In this document: positions 1 through 8,070 of the stretch, one piece after another
Layout: the number at the start of each line of letters is the position of its first letter
Position numbering within the stretch: the stretch's first letter is position 1
Source of the DNA: an uncultured Ilumatobacter sp.
GTDB lineage: Bacteria; Actinomycetota; Acidimicrobiia; Acidimicrobiales; Ilumatobacteraceae
Direction of reading: 5' to 3'
NCBI GenBank assembly: GCA_937919625.1
Contig: CALFRK010000134.1
Span: 1 to 33,595 of the forward strand
Length of the DNA stretch: 33,595 nucleotides
Notes under the pieces: model-generated
Databases searched by the model: none
Told to the model about the DNA's origin: nothing
What the model saw: the letters and a program-made list of their open reading frames with translations, nothing else
Position numbers and translations under genes: made by a program

Positions 1-70
1 CATGGTCCGGCGCAACATGGTCCGGCGCAACATGGTCCGGTGCAACATGGTCCGGCGCAACATGGTCCGG
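1..70. repeat. 15-bp tandem repeat at window edge
   Basis: Four full copies and one 10-base partial copy of the unit CATGGTCCGGCGCAA run from the first base; the third copy has T for C at its eleventh base. The unit length is a multiple of three, so the array could be coding: the plus strand would read His-Gly-Pro-Ala-Gln repeats and the minus strand Met-Leu-Arg-Arg-Thr repeats. The array probably continues beyond the left edge, so the true copy number is unknown. Confidence 0.9.
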
Positions 71-210
71 TCTCGGCTGGTCGGGAGACTTCTGGTCATG
101 AACTTGACCCCGAACACCACCGGCATCGTTTCGCCGCGATAGCTGCGCTGCTCGCCTTTACTCCAGGCCCGCCGGGATCGGCAGCCAAGCGCGGCAACGG
201 CCACACCCAC
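1..210 (-). CDS. Possible partial gene: short hydrophobic N-terminus and Arg-rich repeat tail
   Basis: A minus-strand frame is open from a stop near 265 to the window edge. From a GTG at 210 it would encode a short hydrophobic start (GVAVAALG), a basic middle part and, across the 15-bp repeats, tandem MLRRT pentapeptides. Third-position GC is high, as in the neighbouring real genes, and the frame is divergent from the GGDEF-EAL gene at 317, which is a sensible arrangement. There is no good ribosome binding site at the proposed start and I recognise no family. The opposite frame (His-Gly-Pro-Ala-Gln repeats, stop at 261) is also open, so this may be a non-coding repeat. Low confidence. Confidence 0.22.
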   Translation of the reverse strand, partial: MGVAVAALGCRSRRAWSKGEQRSYRGETMPVVFGVKFMTRSLPTSRDRTMLRRTMLHRTMLRRTMLRRTM

Positions 211-302
211 GAAGACACCGACGACTCGTCCGGCTCCACCTGGTGCTGCAACCCGGTCTGATCGCCCTCAACATGGCAGCATTTCTGACCGATACGATCA
301 GG

Positions 303-310
303 AAGGAGGT
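303..310 (+). promoter_or_regulatory. Strong ribosome binding site of the GGDEF-EAL gene
   Basis: AAGGAGGT lies 6 bases before the ATG at 317. It is close to the full anti-Shine-Dalgarno complement and fixes the start of the gene. Such strong sites are uncommon in this window. Confidence 0.85.
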
Positions 311-316
311 GGCGAC

Positions 317-2953
317 ATGCCAACGGTCCGCACTACTGACGATCGACAGAGTGTCCTCGGCCGCATACACGCATCGGTGCGTGTGCTCGTGTACGCCGCC
401 ATCCTGGCCGCGATCGGCGCCGGCCTGTTCTTCCTCACGCCATCGTGGACCACCGTTCCGGACCGTGCGTGGTCGCTGCCGTTCTTCGCACTCGTGATCG
501 CCTTCGGACTGACCGAAGCAACCGCGCTCCACGTCGAGATCCGCAAAGAATCACACTCGCTCTCGCTCGCCTGCATCCCGTTGATGTTCGGGCTGCTGTA
601 CACGAGCCCGGCGCTGGTCCTCGTTGCGTACGTGCTGGGCGGGACCACCACATTGCTGTGGATCCGCAAATCCGACCTCATCAAGGTGATCTGGAACACA
701 TGCCTGTTCATCGCCCAGGTGGGTCTGGCGGGCCTACTGGTTCACGCCGTGCTAGGCGAACGTCTGCCAGAACGCCCAGTCGAATGGCTTGTTCCACTTG
801 GTGCGGTGGTCGCCGCCGAACTTCTCAGCCTGGTCGCGGTTCCGCTCGTAATCATGGCCGTCGACGGCCAGTTCAGACCAAACCTGTTCGCCAGCGTGGG
901 CCGATCACAGATTCTGGCGGTGCTCGCCGGCACGTTCGCCGTTACAGCGTTGTCGGCATCGCTGGCGAGCCCCTACATGGCGATTTTCGCCTTCGTGCCG
1001 CTCGTCGGCGTCGGCTGGTTGTTGCGCAGCAGTGGAGAGCTCTCCCAAGACTTCAGGGACCTGCAACAGCTGCTGACCTTTACACACGCGCTTGCCAATC
1101 AACGCGGGGCCCGAACCCTGGACATCGGTCTTGTCGAGTTGGTCCAGATCATGCGGTCGCGGTCCGCCGGTCTGGCCGTGGTCGGTAAACGCGACGGCGA
1201 CCAACACAATTCGACGATTCGAATGCTTGTCGACGACACGTTCGTGGACCTTGATCCCGAGCCACTAAGCGGAATGCTGATCGATCTGCCCGAGGGCAGC
1301 GCCGTCACTGAGCTCAACCTCGACGACGCTCGGGATGGCGCCCGCCAAATCCTCGAGCGGCTCGGATCGAACAACGTCATTGCCGTGCGGGTGCTCAGCG
1401 AAGTCGACGCCGAGGCGGTGCTGTTCGTTTGCGATCGACTCGGCATGCGAGACAACTTTGTCGTCGACGAGCTTCGGTTGTTCGGGTCCCTGGCCAAAAC
1501 ATTGAGCGGACGTCTCTCCAACGACTACTTGGTCGGGCGATTGGAGAACCAGGCGCACACCGATGCGCTCACAGGGCTGGCCAACAGATTGAGCTTCGAG
1601 ATTGGCTTGACCGCCAACCTTGCCAGAACAGGTCAGCGCGGCGCTGTCATCATGATCGACCTCGATCGCTTCAAAGACGTCAACGACTCGCTCGGGCATG
1701 AGACCGGCGACCGCCTCCTCATCGAGATCGCCAACCGCCTGCGGTCCAACACGCTCGCCGCCGACATGGTGTCACGGTTTGGTGGCGACGAGTTTGCCGT
1801 CATGTTGGGCTGCGTCGACCCAAACTGCCCTGACGACCTGACCGAACGGGCCGACAACCTCCGCGACGCACTCACCGCCAAGGTCGAGCTCGAAGGCATC
1901 ATGTTCGAGGTCGGTGCCAGCGTCGGTGCCGCGTCTTGGCCCGCGCAAGGCACCGATAGCAGCACGCTGCTGCGCCGAGCCGACGCAGCCATGTACGAAG
2001 CAAAGCGCAATCAACTCGGTGTGGTCTGGTACCACCCCCGGCTCGAGGCTGATGCACCGCGTCGACTCGATCTGTACCTTTCCGTGGGCTCGGCGCTCGA
2101 GAAGGAGGACTTCTACGTCCACTTTCAGCCCAAGGTGTCGCTCGTCGACGGTCAAATCACGGGGGCTGAGGCGCTGGCGCGGTGGTCGCATCCCGTGTAC
2201 GGCACCATCTCCCCCGCCGAGTTCATCCCCTTGGTTGTTCAGGCGGGGCTGATCGGCAAGCTCACACGGCTGGTCGTCCAGCGTGCCACCGAGGCCGCCG
2301 CCACTTTCCGGGATGCCGGTCTCAGCATTCCAGTCGCCGTCAATCTCACACCACGCGATCTGCTCGATCCAACGCTCGTCGACGAAATCGCGCAGCAGCT
2401 CCGGACGACCGGCCTCGACCCCAGTTCGTTGACGGTGGAGATCACCGAGGATGCGATGGTGGTCGATTTCGACACGAGTGTCCTGACGTTGACCAAAATG
2501 CGAGATCTGGGCATACGCGTCGCGATCGACGACTTCGGTACTGGGCACGCATCGCTGCAACATCTACACCGGCTGCCGGTAGACGACCTGAAGATCGACG
2601 AGAGCTTCGTCAACCGAGTTAGCACCGACCCCAGCGCCGAGGCGATTGTGCGAGGGTCGATCAACTTGGCCCGCGATCTCGGACTCTGCGCGATTGCCGA
2701 GGGCATCGAGGACGCTCATACGCTTCGCACCGTCGCCCGAATGGGATGCCGCGAGATGCAAGGCCGGCTCGTGAGTCGACCGGTACCGCTCCACGAATTC
2801 GTCCAGTGGGAGCGCAGCTGGAATCCGAGCTGGTTGGTCGACAGCCTGGCCGAGCCCAACCCGAGACCCGATTCGGTGTCAGTGGCGATCCACGATGACC
2901 CGACCGCGCTCAGCTCTTCGCAGCCGCCCAGGTTGTTCCCCAGGCCACGTTGA
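317..2953 (+). CDS. Membrane-bound GGDEF-EAL cyclic-di-GMP enzyme
   Basis: Predicted to make and/or break the second messenger cyclic di-GMP. Residues about 23-236 are a run of hydrophobic segments (roughly 6-8 membrane helices), a sensory membrane module I cannot assign to a named family. Residues about 245-410 look GAF-like. The GGDEF domain (about 410-570) has an intact GGDEF at 489-493. The inhibitory I-site is missing: the RxxD position is LAAD. The EAL domain (about 585-840) keeps EALARW (618-623), NLTPRDL, EITED, DDFGTG, LKID, AEGIE and the terminal QGxLxSRP region, so phosphodiesterase activity looks possible. The start is set by a near-perfect ribosome binding site. The gene converges on polA and their coding ends overlap by 44 bases. 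Confidence 0.93.
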   Translation: MPTVRTTDDRQSVLGRIHASVRVLVYAAILAAIGAGLFFLTPSWTTVPDRAWSLPFFALVIAFGLTEATALHVEIRKESHSLSLACIPLMFGLLYTSPALVLVAYVLGGTTTLLWIRKSDLIKVIWNTCLFIAQVGLAGLLVHAVLGERLPERPVEWLVPLGAVVAAELLSLVAVPLVIMAVDGQFRPNLFASVGRSQILAVLAGTFAVTALSASLASPYMAIFAFVPLVGVGWLLRSSGELSQDFRDLQQLLTFTHALANQRGARTLDIGLVELVQIMRSRSAGLAVVGKRDGDQHNSTIRMLVDDTFVDLDPEPLSGMLIDLPEGSAVTELNLDDARDGARQILERLGSNNVIAVRVLSEVDAEAVLFVCDRLGMRDNFVVDELRLFGSLAKTLSGRLSNDYLVGRLENQAHTDALTGLANRLSFEIGLTANLARTGQRGAVIMIDLDRFKDVNDSLGHETGDRLLIEIANRLRSNTLAADMVSRFGGDEFAVMLGCVDPNCPDDLTERADNLRDALTAKVELEGIMFEVGASVGAASWPAQGTDSSTLLRRADAAMYEAKRNQLGVVWYHPRLEADAPRRLDLYLSVGSALEKEDFYVHFQPKVSLVDGQITGAEALARWSHPVYGTISPAEFIPLVVQAGLIGKLTRLVVQRATEAAATFRDAGLSIPVAVNLTPRDLLDPTLVDEIAQQLRTTGLDPSSLTVEITEDAMVVDFDTSVLTLTKMRDLGIRVAIDDFGTGHASLQHLHRLPVDDLKIDESFVNRVSTDPSAEAIVRGSINLARDLGLCAIAEGIEDAHTLRTVARMGCREMQGRLVSRPVPLHEFVQWERSWNPSWLVDSLAEPNPRPDSVSVAIHDDPTALSSSQPPRLFPRPR

Positions 2954-5579
2954 CCTCGAACGGCACATTGAGCTCGGCGGCACCCCTCATCAGGTCGATC
3001 ACGAGCTCACCGACTACATCGTGTTCGTCGGCGGGCACCTCGACGATGACCTCGTCGTGGACCTGCAACACGAGTTCGCTTTGGTAACCGCCTACCTCGA
3101 GTGCCTCATCGATGCGAATCAAGGCCACCTTGAAGATGTCGGCAGCCAGGCCTTGAATGCCAGCGTTCATTGCCTGCCGCTCGCCGGCCTGCCGGATCCG
3201 CCAGTTCGAGTTGAGTAGCTCAGGGATCGGGCGGCGGCGGCCGAACAACGTTTCGGTGTAGCCAAGCTTGCGTGCCTCCTGAACCGTGGACTCCATGTAC
3301 GCCTTGACGTTCGGGAACGCAACGAAATAGGCGTCGAGGATGACCGCCGCCTGATCGGTCGGGATTCCGAGCCGTTGTCCGAGACCATAGGCCTCCATGC
3401 CGTAGGCAAGGCCGTACGACACCATCTTCGCCTTCGAACGCTGCTCGAGCGTGACGTCGCCGGGATCGACCGAGAATACCCGCGCCGCCGTTGCGTTGTG
3501 AATGTCTTGTCCGGTGGTGAACGCCTCGATCAGACCAGGATCGGCTGCCAGATGGGCGATGCAGCGCAGCTCGATCTGGTTGTAGTCGGCGACCAGCAAC
3601 GACATGCCCTCGCTGGGCACGAACGCCGTGCGAAAAACGCGGCCCTCGTCGCTGCGAACGGGAATGTTGTGGAGGTTCGGCTGATCAGAACTGAGCCGGC
3701 CTGTACGCGCCACCGTCTGGTTGAACGTGGCGTGAATGCGACCGTCTTCGGCGACCTCGCTCAGCAGCCCTTCGCCATAGGTGCCGCGCAGCTTCTCGAC
3801 CTCGCGGTGACGCAGCAACGGCACGATGAACTCGGGCCACTGGTCCCTCAATTTCTCCAGCGTCTGAGCGTCGGTCGAATACCCCGACTTCGTCTTCTTG
3901 ACACCAACCGGGCTGAGTCCACGTTGTTCGAACAGCAGTGCCCGCAACTGAGTTGGCGAGTTCAGATTGAGATCGTCGCGTTCTGCCACCTGTCGAAGCT
4001 CGGTTCCGAGTGACTCGACTTCGGCGGTCAGCCTGTCGTTGATCGCCCGCAACGTGTCGGCATCGACGCCGACACCGACGTGCTCCATCTTGGCCAACAC
4101 TCGCACCAGCGGGTTCTCGATCGAGTGGTACAGATCGGACATGCCGAGGGCATGCAGGCTGGCCTCGATCGGACCGGCGATGTGATGGACCGCGAGAGCG
4201 TCGCGCCCCGCGCGTTCAGCATCGGTCACCGCGTTGCCTGTGAGGTCGAGTTGCCCAGCCGCCGCAGCGTCGTCGCCCGGTGGCGCAAACCCGGTGAACT
4301 TGAGCAACAGGTCGGCCAGTTCGTAGCGGGCTTCGGCCGGGTCGATGAGGTAGGCGGCGATCGCCGTGTCGAGCCGCAGCCCGCGCACATCGACATCAGC
4401 TTCCAGCAGCGACCTCATCAACGGCTTGACGTTGTGCCCGCGGACGTGGGCATGCCCGCCGATCGCTATGGCGACGGCGTCGTCGCGCATCAAGGCACCC
4501 GGAATCCAGGCGACGGCCGAGGTGCCGGGCTCGGTGACGATCGCCACTCCACGAAGGCTGCTGCGTCCTGGTTCGCGATCCCATGCCGCCGCGATATCGA
4601 GCACATCCAGGCTGGCGATCACCGCCGCCGCGGCCCCGGGATCATCGATGATCCCGACCTCGGCAACCAGTTCGTCACGAGCAGCGCTGGATGCGATGCC
4701 CGAGTTCGGACCGAGCACCTCGGCGAGGCGGTCGCCGAGGGCGCGAAACTCGAGGAAATCGAACAGGCGTTGCAGCTCATCGGGCTTGGGTTGGATCGCC
4801 AGCGAATCGAGATCGACCGACTCGATCGGGGCGTCGTGGCGAAGGATCATCAGTTCGAGGTTCTTGCGGGCCCGCGCCTCGTACTCGGTCAGATTCTGGC
4901 GAAGCTTGGGCGTCTGCTCGTCGACATGGGCAAAGATTCCGTTTAGACCGCCATAGGTATTTATCAGCTTGGCGGCGGTCTTTTCACCCACGCCAGGCAC
5001 GCCCGGCAGGTTGTCAGAGTTGTCGCCGCGCAGAGCCGCGTATTGCGGGTACAACGCCGGCGTGACACCCGTTCGTTGCTCGATGCCCGCTTCGTCGTAG
5101 AGGGCGTAGTCGCTGACTCCGCGCTTGTTGTACATCACCTTGACGTGCGGATCCTTGACGAGTTGGTAACTGTCGCGGTCGCCGGTGACGATCACGACAT
5201 CGTCACCGCGACGCACCAGCGTGGTGGCCAAGGTGGCGAGCAGGTCGTCGGCCTCCCAGCCAACGGCCTCGACCCACTGGATTCCAACGGCGTCTAGCAC
5301 CTCTCGCACGAGCCCCATCTGTTGACGCAGGATGTCGGGGGCAGCTTCACGCTGGGCCTTGTACATGGGTTCGGCCTCGTGACGAAAGGTTGGCTCGGGG
5401 CGATCGAAGGCGACGATTATGCCGTCAGGCTGTTGATCCTTGATGACATTGATCATCATCGAGGTAAACCCAAATACGGCGTTGGTGACCTGGCCGCTGG
5501 CTGTTGCCATGTCGGACGGCAGGGCGAAGAACGCCCGATAGGTCAAAGAGTTGCCGTCGACGAGGAGATACTTACCCAC
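2910..5579 (-). CDS. polA: DNA polymerase I
   Basis: 889 residues, from a GTG start. The N-terminal 5' nuclease domain (about 1-290) has VDGNSLTYRAFF, VAFDRPEPTFRHE, EADDLLA, TGDRDSYQL and GDNSDNLPGVPGVGEKTA. The middle domain (about 300-490) is a degenerate 3'-5' exonuclease: the DxE of the first exonuclease motif is absent (AIVTEPG), so proofreading is probably lost, as in Taq and mycobacterial Pol I. The polymerase domain has motif A DYNQIELR (Asp665), motif B with Tyr722 (SYGLAYG) where E. coli has Phe762, and motif C HDE at 841-843. Tyr at that site is known to relax discrimination against dideoxynucleotides and is usual in actinobacterial Pol I. The gene follows the ANTAR regulator by 22 bases, suggesting one transcript. 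It acts in Okazaki-fragment processing and repair synthesis. Confidence 0.97.
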   Translation of the reverse strand: MGKYLLVDGNSLTYRAFFALPSDMATASGQVTNAVFGFTSMMINVIKDQQPDGIIVAFDRPEPTFRHEAEPMYKAQREAAPDILRQQMGLVREVLDAVGIQWVEAVGWEADDLLATLATTLVRRGDDVVIVTGDRDSYQLVKDPHVKVMYNKRGVSDYALYDEAGIEQRTGVTPALYPQYAALRGDNSDNLPGVPGVGEKTAAKLINTYGGLNGIFAHVDEQTPKLRQNLTEYEARARKNLELMILRHDAPIESVDLDSLAIQPKPDELQRLFDFLEFRALGDRLAEVLGPNSGIASSAARDELVAEVGIIDDPGAAAAVIASLDVLDIAAAWDREPGRSSLRGVAIVTEPGTSAVAWIPGALMRDDAVAIAIGGHAHVRGHNVKPLMRSLLEADVDVRGLRLDTAIAAYLIDPAEARYELADLLLKFTGFAPPGDDAAAAGQLDLTGNAVTDAERAGRDALAVHHIAGPIEASLHALGMSDLYHSIENPLVRVLAKMEHVGVGVDADTLRAINDRLTAEVESLGTELRQVAERDDLNLNSPTQLRALLFEQRGLSPVGVKKTKSGYSTDAQTLEKLRDQWPEFIVPLLRHREVEKLRGTYGEGLLSEVAEDGRIHATFNQTVARTGRLSSDQPNLHNIPVRSDEGRVFRTAFVPSEGMSLLVADYNQIELRCIAHLAADPGLIEAFTTGQDIHNATAARVFSVDPGDVTLEQRSKAKMVSYGLAYGMEAYGLGQRLGIPTDQAAVILDAYFVAFPNVKAYMESTVQEARKLGYTETLFGRRRPIPELLNSNWRIRQAGERQAMNAGIQGLAADIFKVALIRIDEALEVGGYQSELVLQVHDEVIVEVPADEHDVVGELVIDLMRGAAELNVPFEVNVAWGTTWAAAKS

Positions 5580-5601
5580 GATGTCAGCTTGGCAGTTCGT
5601 G

Positions 5602-6180
5602 TTACGCAGGTCGCAACGAGCCGTCGAGAATCCGCTCAGCGACCTGGCGCATCTTGGTGCGCTCGCTCATCGCCGTGCGCTGGATGAAGCCGAAGGCATC
5701 ACCTTCCTTCATGTCGCACTCGTCTATCAACACGCCCTTTGCGCGGTCGATCATCTTGCGGGCGGCGAGTTGCTCACCCAACGCGTCGATCTCGCCCGTC
5801 AGGTTGCGCAGCTCGCGGAACCGGCCAATCGCGACCTCGATGGCGGGGATCAGATCACTCTTCTGGAATGGCTTGACAAGATAGGCCAGAGCGCCGGCAT
5901 CACGTGCCTGTTCGATGATCTCGCGCTGGCTGAAGGCGGTAAGGATCAACACGCCACACAGCTTTTCGCCAGTGATGATGGCAGCCGCCTCGAGACCGTC
6001 CATGCCCGGCATCTTGACGTCGAGCACAGCCAGGTCGGGCAACAAGGTGCGAACCAGCTCGACTGCCTCGTCACCGCGGCCGGTCTCACCGACCACCTGG
6101 TAGCCCTCTTCTTCAAGGGTCTCACGAAGGTCCATCCGGATGATGGCTTCGTCCTCGGCGATCACGACTCGCAGTGACAC
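5602..6180 (-). CDS. pdtaR: ANTAR-domain response regulator, PdtaR-like
   Basis: 192 residues. An N-terminal receiver domain has the acidic cluster AEDE, the phosphoacceptor Asp54 (AVLDVKMPG), Thr in LTAF and Lys in VKPF. It is followed by a C-terminal ANTAR RNA-binding domain (about 125-185) with the typical ARKMIDRAKGVLI and AFxxIQRTAM stretches. ANTAR proteins bind dual hexaloop hairpins in RNA and act as antiterminators. I placed the start at GTG 6180, with AAAGGA upstream, rather than at a farther upstream codon: the longer frame reads through a neighbouring gene and adds no domain. The gene lies directly before polA, and M. tuberculosis has its homologue (Rv1626) in the same neighbourhood. 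The partner kinase (PdtaS type) is not in this window. Confidence 0.92.
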   Translation of the reverse strand: MSLRVVIAEDEAIIRMDLRETLEEEGYQVVGETGRGDEAVELVRTLLPDLAVLDVKMPGMDGLEAAAIITGEKLCGVLILTAFSQREIIEQARDAGALAYLVKPFQKSDLIPAIEVAIGRFRELRNLTGEIDALGEQLAARKMIDRAKGVLIDECDMKEGDAFGFIQRTAMSERTKMRQVAERILDGSLRPA

Positions 6181-6268
6181 GTTGGGTCCTTTCCACACCC
6201 CAGCCGTTCTGGAGCAGCTCCATTCAATCAGACGGGGTGCCGCCTCGTTGGCCCTGCCGCTCGGCGAT

Positions 6269-6580
6269 TCATCCGTTGGTGGAGAGTTTGTCGAGCAGTT
6301 CGTCCTGGCGTCGTTCGAGCTCGGAGATCGAATCGACGACATGTTTACGGTGGCGACGCATCGCATCGGCATGCTTGCGAGCATCGTTGGCGTCATGAGC
6401 AGCGCCAGGCGTCTCGGACACGAGCGCCCGGATTGCCTGGTCGTCGGCGTCGCTGGCGAAGACGTCGAGTTGCTCGTCGATCTGAGCCAACTCGACACGC
6501 AACGACTTCAACCGTGCCGAGTTTTGTGTTAGCCGACGCTGCACGAGCCAAGAAACCACCGCTCCGATGCTACGAGCCAA
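6269..6580 (-). CDS. Small hypothetical coiled-coil protein
   Basis: 103 residues, starting at TTG 6580 (a GTG a few codons downstream is an alternative; neither has a clear ribosome binding site). A short hydrophobic N-terminus (IGAVVSWLV) is followed by a charged, heptad-like helical region with many Arg, Glu, Leu and Ala residues, so a coiled coil is likely. It lies between the tRNA gene and the ANTAR regulator on the same strand. I do not recognise a family. The 88 bases between its stop and the regulator's start hold that gene's ribosome binding site and a GGAGCAGCTCC palindrome, nothing more. Confidence 0.6.
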   Translation of the reverse strand: MARSIGAVVSWLVQRRLTQNSARLKSLRVELAQIDEQLDVFASDADDQAIRALVSETPGAAHDANDARKHADAMRRHRKHVVDSISELERRQDELLDKLSTNG

Positions 6581-6621
6581 TCAAACGCCGCGAGGTGCGA
6601 CTCGTCTGAAAGTTATGTGCG

Positions 6622-6694
6622 TGCCCCGGGTGGGATTCGAACCCACACTGGACGGTGTTTGAGACCGCTGCCTCTGCCGTTGGGCTACCGGGGC
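6622..6694 (-). tRNA. tRNA-Leu (anticodon CAA), short variable loop
   Basis: The 73-base gene folds as a cloverleaf. It has a 7-bp acceptor stem (GCCCCGG with CCGGGGC), a 3-bp D stem, an anticodon arm GCGGT-CTCAAAC-ACCGT, a 5-base variable region (CCAGT), a T arm GTGGG-TTCGAAT-CCCAC and discriminator A. CCA is not encoded. T33 and A37 flank the anticodon CAA, which reads UUG (Leu). Bacterial tRNA-Leu normally has a long class II variable arm, which is missing here. A promoter-like TAGCCT box lies at 6704-6709, nine bases before the 5' end. Confidence 0.9.
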
Positions 6695-6703
6695 GTGCGA
6701 GCG

Positions 6704-6709
6704 AGGCTA
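6704..6709 (-). promoter_or_regulatory. -10 box of the tRNA gene
   Basis: TAGCCT on the minus strand lies nine bases before the mature tRNA 5' end. GTGTTC stands 17 bases further upstream as a weak -35. Same hexamer as at fabD and glyS. Confidence 0.5.
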
Positions 6710-6827
6710 CCTGCACGGGTCGTCGGGAACACTGATCGCTCCGTGCCACCACACCGTAGCGATCACCTGCGCGGCAGTGCACAAGCGATCGATCACCGAG
6801 TCGACGCAGCACCAGAAACTTTTTGGT

Positions 6828-6839
6828 TACCCGCGGGTA
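6828..6839. promoter_or_regulatory. Perfect 12-bp palindrome upstream of fabD
   Basis: TACCCGCGGGTA is a perfect palindrome whose right end is 26 bases before the fabD -10 box, next to or overlapping the -35 position. It is a good candidate operator for a fatty-acid-synthesis regulator, since the fabD operon of actinobacteria is known to be controlled by FasR-type regulators. The assignment to any particular regulator is not supported by sequence alone. Confidence 0.4.
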
Positions 6840-6865
6840 GTGCGAGTGACCCTCGGAAATCCGTC

Positions 6866-6871
6866 TAGCCT
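6866..6871 (+). promoter_or_regulatory. -10 box for leaderless fabD transcript
   Basis: TAGCCT lies exactly seven bases before the fabD ATG at 6879, and no Shine-Dalgarno sequence is present. Transcription would start at or next to the A of the start codon. The rest of 6710-6865 shows no gene. Confidence 0.55.
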
Positions 6872-6878
6872 CGCCACA

Positions 6879-8048
6879 ATGCTCGCATTCACGTTCCCCG
6901 GACAGGGGTCGCAGCGGCCGGGAATGGGGCGCCCTTGGGTCGATCACGAAAGCTGGGAACTCGTCGCCGAGGCCAGCGACGTAGTCGGCCGCGACGTCGG
7001 TGCCCTACTGCTCGATGCTGATGCCAACGAGTTGAGAGACACACGAAACGCGCAGCTGGCCACATTCGTCTCGAGCCTGATGGTGCTCGATGCCGTCGAG
7101 CGGCTGGGGATCGAAGCCAGTTTCTGCGCCGGCCACAGTCTCGGCGAATACACGGCGCTGGCTGCCACGGGCGCCTTGGGGTTCGAGGAGGGCGTGGCGC
7201 TCGTCGTCGAGCGGGCGGCAGCGATGCACGATGCAGGCAACGCTCGCGAGGGCACGATGGCCGCCGTGCTGGGACTCGACGATGATCAGGTCGTCGTGGC
7301 GTGCAACCTGGCCGACGCAGAGGTGTGGGTCGCCAACTTCAACGCTCCTGGCCAGGTGGTGATCGCCGGTTCACGGGCCGGCGTCGAGGCGGCTGGCAAA
7401 CACGCCAAAGATCTCGGCGCCAAGCGGGTAATGGCACTCCAGGTCTCGGGTGCTTTCCACACGTCCTTCATGGCGCCCGCCCGCGAACGCCTGCGGGCGG
7501 CGATCGCCGTCGCCGACATCCGCGATGCTGAGATTCCTGTGGTGTCGAATGTCGACGCCAAACCCCACGATCGCGGCAACGAGTGGACCGCATTGTTGTC
7601 CGCCCAGCTGGCAAGTCCCGTTCGTTGGAAGCATGGCTTGCAGATGCTGTCGTCGCTGGGCGTCACCCAGTTTGCCGAACTCGGACCCGGCGGCGTACTC
7701 ACCGGTATGGCCAAGCGCAGTGTCGTTGGCGCCAGCACCGTGTCTGTCGCAACGCCTGACGACCTCGACAAGCTGGTCGAGTGGCTGCAGGGTCAGGCAG
7801 CACCCATACCTCATATCGAGGGCGAGCATCTCTTTGCAGTCGAGCGGCTGGTCGTGTCCCCGGCAGCCGGGATCTTCACCCCGATCAAGCTCGAATCGGG
7901 TGCACTGATCGAGGTTGGGTCTGTGATTGGTCACGTTGGCGAACACGAGGTTCGCTCTCCGTTTCATGGGATCCTGCAAAGTTTTATCGCCGTCGACACA
8001 GAACGCGTTACATCCCGACAACCGATCGCATGGCTGCGTACCGGCTGA
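6879..8048 (+). CDS. fabD: Malonyl-CoA:ACP transacylase with C-terminal lipoyl-like domain
   Basis: 389 residues, about 80 more than usual. Residues 1-300 are FabD, which moves malonyl from CoA to ACP for chain elongation: GQGSQ, active-site Ser87 in GHSLGEY, and His194 in SGAFHTSF. Residues about 322-388 form an added domain with the two-lobed pattern of a biotinyl/lipoyl barrel (SPAAGIFTPI..., SPFHGILQSFIA...). The hairpin turn that normally carries the modified Lys (MKM or DKA) is shortened to VGEHEV and has no Lys, so it cannot be biotinylated or lipoylated. The start at 6879 is chosen because the family begins at MLAFTFPGQG and a -10 box sits 7 bases ahead; an upstream frame adds 34 unrelated residues. 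First gene of the fabD-fabH-fabG unit. Confidence 0.93.
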   Translation: MLAFTFPGQGSQRPGMGRPWVDHESWELVAEASDVVGRDVGALLLDADANELRDTRNAQLATFVSSLMVLDAVERLGIEASFCAGHSLGEYTALAATGALGFEEGVALVVERAAAMHDAGNAREGTMAAVLGLDDDQVVVACNLADAEVWVANFNAPGQVVIAGSRAGVEAAGKHAKDLGAKRVMALQVSGAFHTSFMAPARERLRAAIAVADIRDAEIPVVSNVDAKPHDRGNEWTALLSAQLASPVRWKHGLQMLSSLGVTQFAELGPGGVLTGMAKRSVVGASTVSVATPDDLDKLVEWLQGQAAPIPHIEGEHLFAVERLVVSPAAGIFTPIKLESGALIEVGSVIGHVGEHEVRSPFHGILQSFIAVDTERVTSRQPIAWLRTG

Positions 8049-8070
8049 CGCCGACAACGGAGGAATTTTT

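Noticed and set aside
4080-4946. Long open frame opposite polA
   Set aside because: Antisense shadow of a high-GC gene; no family pattern, and the polA frame is certain.
6181-6498. N-terminal extension of the ANTAR regulator
   Set aside because: It is Ser/Thr/Pro/Arg-rich out-of-frame translation of the small coiled-coil gene; the GTG at 6180 has a ribosome binding site and the family N-terminus.
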